In this document: in pieces, positions 10,206 through 18,049 of the stretch
Position numbering within the stretch: position 1 is the first letter of the stretch
How the letters are laid out: the number at the start of each line of letters is the position of its first letter
Origin: Streptomyces sp. P3
Lineage (GTDB): Bacteria; Actinomycetota; Actinomycetes; Streptomycetales; Streptomycetaceae
Length of the DNA: 64,000 nt
Direction of reading: 5' to 3'
Assembly: GCA_016893485.2 (NCBI GenBank)
Contig: JAFEKX020000001.1
Location: forward strand, 8,387,501-8,451,500
Translations under genes and position numbers: made by a program
Notes under the pieces: model-generated
Told to the model about the DNA's origin: nothing
The model's input: only the letters and a program-made list of their open reading frames with translations
The model's database searches: none

Positions 10206-10952
10206 ATGGGGAACGGGGCGCTGGACGGCGCGGTGATCGCGGTGGCGGGAGCGGGCGGGCCCGCGGGCCGGGCCGTGCTGCTGCGGCTGGCCGAGGCGGG
10301 CGCGACCGTCGTCGGCGCGGACGCGCATCCCGAACGCCTGGCGGAGGCCGTGGACGCGGCCCGCTACGCGCACGGCGGCGCGACCGTCGTGGGCGACACC
10401 GTCGACCTGCTCGACCCGCAGGCGACGCGTGAGTGGGCCGAGCACGTCGAGAAAGACTTCGGCCGCGTCGACGGCTTGGTCCACCTCGTCGGCGGCTGGC
10501 GCGGCAGCGCGTCCTTCACCGACACCGACCTCGCCGACTGGGACCTGCTGGAGAAACTCCTCATCCGCACCGTCCAGCACACCTCCCTGGCCTTCTACGA
10601 CGCCCTGGAGCGCAGCGACCGCGGACGCTACCTCCTGATCAGCGCGGCGGGCGCGAGCAAGCCCACGGCGGGCAACGCGGCGTACTCCGCGTCCAAGGCC
10701 GCCGCCGAGGCCTGGACCCTCGCCATGGCCGACGGCTACCGCAAGGCGGGCGGCGAGGACGGGCCCAGCTCCGCCGCCGCCGTCATGGTGGTCAAGGCGC
10801 TGGTGCACGACGCGATGCGCGCCGAGCGACCCAACGCGAAGTTCGCGGGCTTCACCGACGTCAAGGACCTCGCCGAGGCCATCGCCGGCGTCTGGGACAA
10901 GCCCGCCGCTGAATTGAACGGAAACCGTCTGTGGCTGACCGAGAAGCCGTGA
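10206..10952 (+). CDS. SDR family NAD(P)-dependent oxidoreductase
   Basis: An intact 248-residue short-chain dehydrogenase/reductase. It has a Rossmann nucleotide loop in VIAVAGAGGPAGRAVLLRLA, the LVHLVGGW strand that replaces NNAG, the catalytic serine region LLISAAGASKP, and the YSASK catalytic Tyr/Lys motif (AAYSASKAAAEAW). The substrate is unknown. I chose the ATG at MGNGALDGAV because GGAGG lies 8 bases upstream; a GTG 42 bases earlier, which overlaps the DUF6421 stop, is the alternative. Its own stop overlaps the threonine aldolase start, so the three genes are probably co-translated and may act in one pathway. Confidence 0.9.
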   Translation: MGNGALDGAVIAVAGAGGPAGRAVLLRLAEAGATVVGADAHPERLAEAVDAARYAHGGATVVGDTVDLLDPQATREWAEHVEKDFGRVDGLVHLVGGWRGSASFTDTDLADWDLLEKLLIRTVQHTSLAFYDALERSDRGRYLLISAAGASKPTAGNAAYSASKAAAEAWTLAMADGYRKAGGEDGPSSAAAVMVVKALVHDAMRAERPNAKFAGFTDVKDLAEAIAGVWDKPAAELNGNRLWLTEKP

Positions 10953-12021
10953 ACTGGCCTCCGAAGACCGACGCCCGTCGCCATCACGACCCGGAGATCC
11001 GCGGCTTCGCCAGCGACAACTACGCCGGCGCCCACCCCGAGGTGCTCGCCGCCCTCGCCCTCGCCAACGGCGGCCACCAGGTCGCCTACGGCGAGGACGA
11101 CTACACCGAGAACCTCCAGGGCATCATCCGCAGCCACTTCGGGGCCACGGCGGAGGCGTTCCCGGTTTTCAACGGCACCGGCGCGAACGTCGTCGCCCTC
11201 CAGGCGGTCACCGACCGCTGGGGGCGGTGATCTGCGCCGAGAGCGCGCACATCAACGTCGACGAGGGCGGCGCCCCCGAGCGCATGGGCGGCCTGAAACT
11301 CCCTCACGGTGCCGACCCCGGACGGCAAGCTCACGCCCGACCTGATCGACCGGCAGGCCTTCGGCTGGGACGACGAGCACCGCGCGATGCCGCAGGTCGT
11401 CTCGATCACCCAGAGCACCGAACTCGGCACCCTGTACACGCCGGACGAGATCCGCGCGATCTGCGACCACGCCCACGCGCACGGCATGAAGGTCCACCTC
11501 GACGGCTCCCGGATAGCCAACGCGGCGGCCTCACTCGACGTCCCGATGCGGACGTTCACCAACGCGGTCGGCGTCGACATCCTCTCCCTGGGCGGGACGA
11601 AGAACGGCGCGATCTTCGGCGAGGCGGTCGTGGTCATCAACCAGGACGCCGTCAGCCACATGAAGCACCTGCGCAAGCTGTCCATGCAGCTCGCCTCCAA
11701 GATGCGCTTCGTCTCCGTGCAGTTGGAGGCGCTGTTCGCCAGGACCTGTGGCTGCGCAACGCCCGCCACGCCAACGAGATGGCCCAGCGCCTCGCCGAGG
11801 GCGTGCGCGCGGTGCACGGCGTGGAGATCCTCTACCCCGTGCAGGCCAACGGCGTCTTCGCCCGCCTCCCGCACGACGTGGGCGAGCGCCTGCAGAAGCG
11901 CTTCCGCTTCTACTTCTGGGACGAGGTCGCCGGGGACGTCCGCTGGATGTGCGGCTTCGACACGACCGAGGACGACGTGGACGCGTTCGTGGCGGCGCTC
12001 AAGGAGGAGATGGCCCGCTAG
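10949..12021 (+). CDS. Low-specificity threonine aldolase family PLP enzyme (frameshifted by indels)
   Basis: A PLP-dependent fold-type I enzyme of about 355 residues. The N-terminus has GFASDNYAGAHPEVLAALA and YGEDDYTENLQ. The substrate-binding region is FPVFNGTGANVVAL. The likely PLP lysine lies in DILSLGGTKNGAIFGEAVV. The C-terminal small domain ends RWMCGFDTTEDDVDAFVAAL. The family cleaves beta-hydroxy amino acids such as L-threonine or L-allo-threonine to glycine and an aldehyde. Three indels interrupt it, near 11222, 11303 and 11742. The GTG start chosen forms a GTGA overlap with the SDR stop; a GTG 18 bases upstream is also possible. It may act on a product of the SDR. Confidence 0.88.
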
Positions 12022-12074
12022 GTTCGGCGACCGGAATCGCTTCATGCATAGGTATGCGGTCGCCTGTAAAGTCA

Positions 12075-12104
12075 TTGACTGTCGGGTGATCGCTTTCCTA
12101 TGCT
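12075..12104 (+). promoter_or_regulatory. Housekeeping-type promoter, probably giving a leaderless mRNA
   Basis: TTGACT (12075-12080) and TATGCT (12099-12104) are separated by 18 bases, which fits a group-1 sigma (HrdB) promoter well. The ATG of the transglutaminase-like gene begins 9 bases after the -10 box, so transcription should start at or within a base or two of the start codon. No Shine-Dalgarno sequence could fit. Leaderless mRNAs are common in Streptomyces. Confidence 0.7.
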
Positions 12105-12112
12105 CTGCAGCC

Positions 12113-12683
12113 ATGCAGCTGATCCAGAACACCCTGATCTGTCCGCCTACTTGGCCGCCGACGGGGTCATCGACCACGATCATCCCCGCGTACGGGAAAC
12201 GGCCGCGCGGCTCGCCAGGAGTGCCGAGGACTCGTATGCCTATGCACGCCTGGCGTTCGAGTTCGTCCGGGACCGGATTCCTCACTCACAGGACTCCGGC
12301 GACCCGCGCGTCACCTGGCGGGCCTCCGACGTCCTGGAGCAGGGCACCGGCATCTGCTACGCCAAGGCGCACGCGCTGGCCGCGCTGCTGCGGGCCGAGG
12401 ACATTCCTACGGCGCTCTGCTACCAGAAGTTCGACGTGGTCCACGGTCTGGTCGCCGTGCGCTTCAATGGGGCCTGGCATCGGCAGGACCCGCGCGGCAA
12501 CAAGCCGGGCGTGGACGCGCAGTTCTCGCTCGACGGGGAACGGCTGGCCTTCGTACCCGATCCGAGTCCAATGAGATGGACTATCCGGTGCTGTACGCTG
12601 AACCGCACCCGGCCGTCCTGAGCGCCCTCAAGGCCGCCCCCGACCGGTCGCACCTCTGGAAGACGCTCCCGACCGCACTTTGA
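12113..12683 (+). CDS. Transglutaminase-like domain protein (two frameshifts)
   Basis: A protein of about 190 residues with a cysteine-protease-like transglutaminase core. The Cys motif appears in VLEQGTGICYAKAHALAALL, the His motif in VVHGLVAVRFNGAWHRQDPR, and the Asp is probably in the same stretch. This order (C, H, D) fits the Transglut_core fold. No signal peptide is present, so the protein is probably cytosolic; the substrate is unknown. Indels near 12134 (MQLIQNTPDLSAYL after restoring a C) and 12566 (DPESNEMDYPVLY after restoring a G) break the frame. It sits behind its own strong promoter and reads into the B3/B4 gene 8 bases later. Confidence 0.82.
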
Positions 12684-12691
12684 GGCAAGCC

Positions 12692-13384
12692 ATGACGCTC
12701 ACGCTCACCGTGTCCGACGAAGTCCGCGCCCTCGCGCCCGGGTTCACCCATGTCGCGATCGAGGCCCATGGACTCGTCAACGGGCCCAGCACCGAAGAGA
12801 GTTCGGCGCTCCTCGACGACGCGGCCCGCCGGCTCGCCGCGCGACTGGACGGGCGCGCACCGCACGAGGACCCGCACATGGCGGCCTGGCGCGAGGTGTA
12901 CACGGCGTTCGGCTCGAAGCCGTCGCGGACGCGCAACTCGGCGGAGGCGCTGGCCAAGAGGGCGCTGACGGACGCCGGGCTGCCCCGGATCAATGTGCTG
13001 GTCGACCTCTACAACGCCATCAGCGTCGCCTACTTGATCCCCGTGGGCGGTGAGGACATCGACCGCATCCAGGGCGGGATGACTCTTCAACGGGCGGTCG
13101 GGGACGAGGAGTTCGTGACCGTCGCCGGTGGTGAGGAAGTCGTCGAGCACCCGGATGCGGGCGAGGTGGTGTGGCGTGACGAGGTCGGTGTCACCTGCCG
13201 CCGCTGGAACTGGCGGCAGGGGCCGCGCACCCGGCTGACGGAGCAATCGACCTCCGCGGTCTTCCTGTTGGAGAGCCTGGCGCCGATGCCGGTCGCCGAG
13301 GTCGAGACCGCGGGCGCCGAACTCGCCGAGCTGCTGGGCAAGTTCAGCCCCGGGGCGCGGATCACCGTCCACGCCCCGGCGTGA
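12692..13384 (+). CDS. B3/B4 domain-containing protein (PheT-like B3/B4 fold)
   Basis: An intact 230-residue protein resembling the stand-alone B3/B4 domain found in the editing part of the phenylalanyl-tRNA synthetase beta chain. Family-typical stretches are AWREVYTAFGSKPSRTRNSA, LPRINVLVDLYNAISVAYL, GEVVWRDEVGVTCRRWNWRQ and TSAVFLLESLAPM. Stand-alone members are thought to bind or edit aminoacyl-tRNA or small ligands, but the role is not settled. It is 8 bases downstream of the transglutaminase-like gene and so is probably in the same transcript. The ATG at MTLTLTVSDEV was chosen over an upstream TTG. Confidence 0.85.
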   Translation: MTLTLTVSDEVRALAPGFTHVAIEAHGLVNGPSTEESSALLDDAARRLAARLDGRAPHEDPHMAAWREVYTAFGSKPSRTRNSAEALAKRALTDAGLPRINVLVDLYNAISVAYLIPVGGEDIDRIQGGMTLQRAVGDEEFVTVAGGEEVVEHPDAGEVVWRDEVGVTCRRWNWRQGPRTRLTEQSTSAVFLLESLAPMPVAEVETAGAELAELLGKFSPGARITVHAPA

Positions 13385-13387
13385 GAC

Positions 13388-14117
13388 TCAGCGGGCCTCG
13401 GCGGCCTTGACCTCTTCGGCGGTGGGGGCCGTACCGCCGAGGTGGGCCGGCATCCACCAGGTGTCGTCCGGGCCCTTGGGCCGTACCGGATAAGCGCGCT
13501 GGGCCGCTTCGAGCAGTTCCTGGACGCGCTCGCGCAGGCGGCGGGTGATCGCGCCCGCGTACTGGTCCTGCGGGGCCTCCACCGGCTCGCCGACCCGGAT
13601 GGTGATCGGGGTGTGGCTGCGCTTGAAGTTCTTCGGGTGGCCCTTGGTCCACAGCCGCTGCGTGCCCCACAGGGCCATCGGGATCAGCGGGACGCCGGCC
13701 TCCTGGGCCATGCGCGCGGCACCCGACTTGAAGCTCTTCAGGGTGAAGGACTGGGAGATCGTCGCCTCGGGGAAGACGCCGACGATCTCGCCGGACCGCA
13801 GCGACTCCAGCGCGTGCTGGTACGCCGTCTCGCCCTGCTCGCGGTCCACCGGGATGTGCTTCATGCCGCGCATCAGCGGACCCGAGATCCTGTGCCGGAA
13901 GACCGACTCCTTCGCCATGAAGCGCACCAGGCGCTTCTGCGGCAGGGGCGGCCAGGCCGTCGAAGATGAAGTCCAGGTAGCTGATGTGGTTGCTGACCAG
14001 CACGGCGCCGCCCGAGCGCGGAATGTTCTCCGACCCCTTGCAGTCGATCTTGAGGTCCCAGGCCTTGAACAGCGTTTGGGCGAGACCGATGACAGGGCGG
14101 TAGACAAGCTCAGCCAT
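13388..14117 (-). CDS. 1-acyl-sn-glycerol-3-phosphate acyltransferase family protein (one frameshift)
   Basis: A membrane-associated lysophospholipid acyltransferase of about 243 residues. The catalytic HX4D motif is NHISYLD, the glycerol-phosphate binding region is VFPEATISQSF, and VPLIPMALWGTQRLW corresponds to block IV. The N-terminal hydrophobic helix (LVYRPVIGLAQTLFKAW) probably anchors it. The family transfers an acyl chain to lysophosphatidate or a related acceptor in phospholipid synthesis. One indel near 13952 splits the first 55 residues from the rest. It is convergent with the B3/B4 gene (3 bases apart). Confidence 0.9.
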
Positions 14118-14305
14118 GGACGGGGTGGACCCTTCTCTCTGCCTGAAGGGGTGCTCCGGGCGGGAAAGTTACGCAGCCGTAGGTTTACGGCATTGCGCAG
14201 ATCGTGCCCGAAGAACGGACGAGTGGCCAGTCCTCGTGCCCCAGAACGGCGAGATCCTCGTCACGTCCTTCGCTTGATCCACCTCGGCCTTTTAAGTTTC
14301 CTTTA

Positions 14306-14719
14306 CTATGCGCGAACTGTCACTCGCCGCACGAGCAGGTACATCTCGCACCCCAGGCAGTACCCGAACGCCGCATTGAGGAAGGCGGCGGCGAGCGCGG
14401 CCCCCGTCGCCGCGAGCCCCAGCCACTCGGGACCCAGGCCGAAACCGACCAGCCCCACCCCGGCGAAGACCAGGCCCACCGCCTGCGCGAACCGCGGTGG
14501 CTCCGGCGCCTCGAACTCGGTCGGCGGCCCGATCCGGGGCCGTACGGCCTTCCGGAACAGCCAGCCGTACGGAGAGCGCCCTACGCCGCCCGCCGCGCCC
14601 AGCGCGAACGCCAGGGTCTGCCAGGCCAGCAGCCAGAAGCTGCCGGTGATGAGCACGACCGCCAGTACTACGGTCGTCAGGGCCGCCCCGAAGCGCGGTC
14701 CTCTTGCGTCGATGTCCAT
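14306..14719 (-). CDS. DUF4395 domain-containing membrane protein
   Basis: An intact 137-residue membrane protein with about four hydrophobic segments: FGAALTTVVLAVVLITGSFW, TLAFALGAAGGVG, VGLVFAGVGLVGFGLG and AATGAALAAAFLNAAFGYCL. The last segment ends in GYCLGCEMY, a CxxC pair typical of DUF4395. Proteins of this family are often encoded next to thioredoxin- or rhodanese-like genes, and here the divergent neighbour is a thioredoxin-family gene. A role in thiol redox or sulfur handling at the membrane is therefore inferred; no activity is established. Confidence 0.88.
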   Translation of the reverse strand: MDIDARGPRFGAALTTVVLAVVLITGSFWLLAWQTLAFALGAAGGVGRSPYGWLFRKAVRPRIGPPTEFEAPEPPRFAQAVGLVFAGVGLVGFGLGPEWLGLAATGAALAAAFLNAAFGYCLGCEMYLLVRRVTVRA

Positions 14720-14757
14720 GAATCAAGGATTCCGCAAGGGAAAGGACTCGGGGCACC

Positions 14758-14784
14758 GGGAATCTTTGCAGTCTCGTGAACGCT
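14758..14784 (+). promoter_or_regulatory. Possible sigma-R-like promoter for the thioredoxin-family gene
   Basis: GGGAAT (14758-14763) is followed after 18 bases by GCT (14782-14784). The Streptomyces thiol-stress sigma factor SigR recognises GGGAAT-N18/19-GTT, so the -35 matches fully and the -10 in two of three bases. It lies directly before a thioredoxin-family gene, a common type of SigR target. The match is imperfect and may be coincidental. Confidence 0.35.
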
Positions 14785-14794
14785 GGAAGGACCG

Positions 14795-15207
14795 ATGACC
14801 GGACTTGTGGTGTGCGTGGTGGTGCTCGCGGCGGCGAGCGCCTACGGAGTGCTGCATCGGCGGCGGAGCGGGAGAGTACGCGTGCGTGGGCGCGACGGCG
14901 GAAAGCGGCTCGGCGCCGCGGAGTTGGGCGGCGACCTCGGCGAGAAGGCCACCCTGGTGCAGTTCTCCAGCGCCTTCTGCGCGCCCTGCCGGGCCACGCG
15001 CCGGGTGCTGGGCGAGGTGGCCGGCATGGTCCCCGGAGTGAGCCACATCGAGATCGACGCCGAGGACCACCTGGACCTCGTACGGGAACTCGACATCCTG
15101 AAGACCCCCACCGTGCTCGTCCTCGACGCCGACGGGCGGGTCGTCCGGCGTGCCACCGGCCTCCCCGCAAGGCGGATGTCATCGCTGCTCTGGGTGAGGC
15201 GGTTTGA
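14795..15207 (+). CDS. Thioredoxin family protein, membrane-anchored (one frameshift)
   Basis: A protein of about 137 residues with an N-terminal hydrophobic anchor (MTGLVVCVVVLAAASAYGV) followed by a thioredoxin domain. The active site is FCAPCRATRRVL, the CxxC disulfide motif, preceded by TLVQFSS. The cis-proline region is ILKTPTVLVLDADGRVV. One base is missing from a C run near 15168; restoring it gives GLPRKADVIAALGEAV as the natural C-terminus. It would act as a thiol-disulfide reductant at the cytoplasmic membrane. GGAAGGA lies 4 bases before the ATG. It is divergent from DUF4395, 75 bases away, so the two may share regulation. Confidence 0.9.
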
Positions 15208-15290
15208 CGGTTGTGACGATGACGGTGAGCCATCTCCCATATGTCGGAACGTACTTGACTGTGCGCACCACCTATCGTCAGCCTGACCGT

Positions 15291-15371
15291 ATGCCTTCGG
15301 AACTCCTTCTCTACGGGCGGGTGCACGTCGACCTGGCCCGCACCGCGAGCGCGCGCTGTCCGGGCTGTTGA
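15291..15371 (+). CDS. Actinobacterial cysteine-type leader peptide upstream of flavin reductase
   Basis: A 26-codon ORF ending TGA, encoding a peptide whose core is YGRVHVDLARTASARC followed by PGC and stop. The core matches the actinobacterial leader-peptide pattern (R-x-H-V-D-L-x-R-x-A-S-A-x-C), short uORFs upstream of sulfur-metabolism genes that couple cysteine supply to downstream expression. Two cysteine codons lie in the last four positions, where a stalled ribosome would sense Cys-tRNA. The peptide ends 44 bases before the flavin reductase ATG. A TTGACT element lies 31 bases upstream of the ATG. Recognition is by motif only; no structure was computed for the RNA between the two ORFs. 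Confidence 0.8.
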   Translation: MPSELLLYGRVHVDLARTASARCPGC

Positions 15372-15415
15372 GCAGCCACGGCCCCAGCTCGTCCCCTCGG
15401 CAGAAGGACACGTCC

Positions 15416-15931
15416 ATGACGGCCACGCCCGACCTCGGCACCCGTACTCCTCAGCACGCCTCTCCCGACCTGCTGCGGTCCGTCTTCCGGCAGCACGCGG
15501 CCGGTGTGGCGGTGATCACCGCGCGCGGTGAGAACGGCCCGGTCGGCTTCACCGCCACCTCGCTCAGCTCCGTCTCCGCCGCGCCCCCGATGCTGTCCTT
15601 CGGGATCAGCACGGGCGCCTCCAGCTGGCCCGCGATATCGAAGGCCGACCATGTCGGCGTCCACGTCCTGGGCGAGCACCAGGAGGAGTTGGCCGCCACC
15701 TTCGCCCGCAGCGGCGCCGACCGGTTCGGGGCGCCCACCGTCTGGCACGAAGGCCCCGAGGGTGTGCCGGTCCTGGACGGCGTACTCGCCTGGCTGGTGT
15801 GCCGGGTCGCCGCGCGCGTGCCCGCGGGGGACCACCGCATCGTCCTGGCCGAGGTCGTCCTCGGTGACCACGCGGGCACCGGCCGCCCGCTCCTCTACCA
15901 CCAGGGGCGCTTCAACGGACTGCGTGACTGA
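15416..15931 (+). CDS. Flavin reductase family protein (FMN-binding split barrel)
   Basis: An intact 171-residue protein of the flavin reductase family. The hallmark segment is FRQHAAGVAVITARGENGPV, followed by GFTATSLSSVSAAPPMLSFG. VGVHVLGEHQEELAATFAR and the closing GRPLLYHQGRFNGL are also typical. It would reduce FMN with NAD(P)H to supply a partner monooxygenase. The start chosen is the ATG with the conserved N-terminus; a frame-compatible ATG 48 bases upstream lies almost against the leader peptide stop. The preceding cysteine-type leader peptide suggests a link to sulfur acquisition, for example supplying FMNH2 for desulfonation; that link is inferred. Confidence 0.9.
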   Translation: MTATPDLGTRTPQHASPDLLRSVFRQHAAGVAVITARGENGPVGFTATSLSSVSAAPPMLSFGISTGASSWPAISKADHVGVHVLGEHQEELAATFARSGADRFGAPTVWHEGPEGVPVLDGVLAWLVCRVAARVPAGDHRIVLAEVVLGDHAGTGRPLLYHQGRFNGLRD

Positions 15932-16173
15932 GGCCACTCCGGGTGGGTGACGGGCCACCCTGCGGAAGCGTCGAGTTCCGATTACGCTGCGTTGCACAGG
16001 TCGCAGTTCAAAGCGCTTGCTTAGCGGGCACCCGTTGGGGAGCGTAGGGATGCGTACTGGCGAGTAATATTTTGCCGGGAGCACCGGTCGGCCCCACCGG
16101 GAACGGCCGTTCAGGGCGCCTATGCTGCCTGGAAGTAGGCAGCCGAAAATGACGATGCAGTAGGAGAGCCGGC
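15932..16173 (+). promoter_or_regulatory. etfBA promoter region with candidate operator and hairpin
   Basis: This gap of about 240 bases leads into etfB. AAGCGCTT followed by GCTTA (16011-16023) resembles the right part of operators used by TetR-type fatty-acid regulators in actinobacteria, though the left half is not symmetric. TATGCT (16121-16126) could be a -10 box. GCTGCCT-GGAAGT-AGGCAGC (16124-16143) is a perfect 7-bp hairpin ending 30 bases before the GTG, so it would form in the 5' leader. The functional assignments are inferences. Confidence 0.4.
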
Positions 16174-16961
16174 GTGAGCTTGAGGATCGTTGTCACTGTG
16201 AAGTACGTGCCCGACGCCACTGGCGACCGGCACTTCGCCGATGACCTGACCGTCGACCGGGACGACGTGGACGGTCTGCTCTCCGAGCTCGACGAGTACG
16301 CGGTCGAGCAGGCGCTGCAGATCTCCGAGAATTCGGACGACGACGTGGAGATCACCGTCCTGACCGTGGGCCCGGAGGACGCCAAGGACGCCCTGCGCAA
16401 GGCGCTGTCCATGGGCGCCGACAAGGCGATCCACGTCGAGGACGACGACCTGCACGGCACCGACGCCATCGGCACCTCCCTGGTGCTGGCCAAGGCGATC
16501 GAGAAGGCCGGCTTCGACCTGGTCGTCTCCGGCATGGCCTCCACCGACGGCACCGCCGGTGTGGTCCCCGCCCTGCTGGCCGAGCGCCTGGGCGTCCCGC
16601 AGGTCACGCTGCTCTCCGAGGTCTCCGTCGAGAACGGCGTCGTCAAGGGCCGCCGTGACGGCGACTCCGCCTCCGAGCAGCTCGAGGCCTCCCTGCCGGC
16701 CGTCGTGTCGGTCACCGACCAGTCGGGCGAGGCGCGTTACCCGTCCTTCAAGGGCATCATGGCCGCCAAGAAGAAGCCGGTCGAGGCCTGGGACCTCTCC
16801 GACCTGGAGATCGACACCGCCGAGGTCGGCCTCGAGGGTGCCTGGACCGCCGTCGACTCCGCGGCCCAGCGCCCCGCGCGCACCGCCGGCACGATCGTCA
16901 GGACGAGGGCGAGGGCGGCAAGCAGCTCGCCGAGTTCCTCGCGGGCCAGAAGTTCATCTAA
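16174..16961 (+). CDS. etfB: Electron transfer flavoprotein subunit beta (one frameshift)
   Basis: A protein of about 262 residues, the beta (small) subunit of ETF, starting MSLRIVVTVKYVPDATGDRH. The family signature is seen in VLTVGPEDAKDALRKALSMG and DLVVSGMASTDGTAGVVPAL, the AMP-binding region. The C-terminal arm reads KQLAEFLAGQKFI after one indel near 16898 is corrected. ETF heterodimers carry electrons from acyl-CoA dehydrogenases to the respiratory chain. etfA follows 55 bases later. Because of the indel an open frame runs artificially from etfB into etfA; this is not a fusion. Confidence 0.95.
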
Positions 16962-17016
16962 GCCCCAACTCGCCTACCTCCCCTCAGACTTCGCACGCAC
17001 GCAGGAGACCATTCCC

Positions 17017-17979
17017 ATGGCTGAAGTTCTCGTCTACGTCGATCACGTGGACGGCGCCGTCCGCAAGCCCACCCTGGAGCTGCTGACCCTGGCCCGCCGC
17101 ATCGGCGAGCCCGTCGCGGTCGCCCTCGGCGCCGGCGCGGAGAACACCGCCGCCGCGCTCGCCGAGCACGGCGCGGTGAAGGTGCTCACGCACGACGCCT
17201 CCGAGTACGCCGACTACCTCGTCGTCCCCAAGGTCGACGCCCTCCAGGCCGCCTACGACGCCGTCTCCCCGGCCGCCGTCCTGGTGCCGTCCTCCGCCGA
17301 GGGCAAGGAGATCGCCGCCCGTCTGGCCGTACGTATCGGCTCCGGCATCATCACCGACGCCGTCGACCTGGAGGCCGGTGACGAGGGCCCGGTGGCCACG
17401 CAGTCGGTGTTCGCCGCCTCCTTCACCACCAAGACCCGGGTCTCCAAGGGCACCCCGGTCATCACCGTGAAGCCCAACTCGGCCGCCGTCGAGGCCGCCC
17501 CGGCCGCCGGTACGGTCGAGGCCCTCGCGGTAACCTTCTCGGACAAGGCCACCGGCACCAAGGTCACCGCGCGCACCCCGCGCGAGTCGACCGGCCGCCC
17601 GGAGCTGACCGAGGCCGCGATCGTCGTCTCCGGCGGCCGCGGTGTGAACGGCGCGGACAACTTCGCGATCATCGAGGCCCTCGCCGACTCCCTCGGCGCG
17701 GCCGTGGGCGCCTCCCGCGCCGCCGTGGACGCCGGCTGGTACCCGCACTCCAACCAGGTCGGCCAGACCGGCAAGAGCGTCTCCCCGCAGCTCTACATCG
17801 CCAACGGCATCTCCGGCGCGATCCAGCACCGCGCGGGCATGCAGACCTCGAAGACGATCGTCGCCGTCAACAAGGACGCCGAGGCCCCGATCTTCGACCT
17901 CGTCGACTACGGCGTCGTCGGCGACCTCTTCGACGTCGTCCCGCAGCTCACCGAAGAGGTCAAGTCCCGCAAGGGCTGA
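17017..17979 (+). CDS. etfA: Electron transfer flavoprotein subunit alpha
   Basis: An intact 320-residue alpha subunit of ETF. The N-terminal domain begins MAEVLVYVDHVDGAVRKPTL. The FAD-binding C-terminal domain has AAIVVSGGRGVNGADNFAII, VGASRAAVDAGWYPHSNQVG, QTGKSVSPQLYIANGISGAI and QHRAGMQTSKTIVAVNKDAE, which together form the ETF-alpha signature. FAD binds mainly to this subunit. It forms an operon with etfB and is followed by a strong hairpin terminator. The ATG start is supported by the preceding AGGAGA. Confidence 0.97.
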   Translation: MAEVLVYVDHVDGAVRKPTLELLTLARRIGEPVAVALGAGAENTAAALAEHGAVKVLTHDASEYADYLVVPKVDALQAAYDAVSPAAVLVPSSAEGKEIAARLAVRIGSGIITDAVDLEAGDEGPVATQSVFAASFTTKTRVSKGTPVITVKPNSAAVEAAPAAGTVEALAVTFSDKATGTKVTARTPRESTGRPELTEAAIVVSGGRGVNGADNFAIIEALADSLGAAVGASRAAVDAGWYPHSNQVGQTGKSVSPQLYIANGISGAIQHRAGMQTSKTIVAVNKDAEAPIFDLVDYGVVGDLFDVVPQLTEEVKSRKG

Positions 17980-17996
17980 TCTCTCCAGGCGCTCCG

Positions 17997-18029
17997 AGGC
18001 CCCTGCGACCCGCGTGGTCGTGGGGGCCT
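17997..18029 (+). terminator. Bidirectional hairpin terminator after etfA
   Basis: AGGCCCC (17997-18003) pairs with GGGGCCT, with a further inner stem GCGACC-CGCG-TGGTCG, giving a long GC-rich hairpin followed by TTTCG. It lies between the convergent etfA and EEP-family genes and can serve both strands. Confidence 0.75.
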
Positions 18030-18049
18030 TTCGCGTGCCCCCCGGCCGC

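Noticed and set aside
16174..17979. Apparent single 601-residue etfB-etfA fusion
   Set aside because: The frame continues only because one base is lost near 16898. Restoring it gives the normal etfB end (QKFI then TAA) and a separate etfA with its own ATG.
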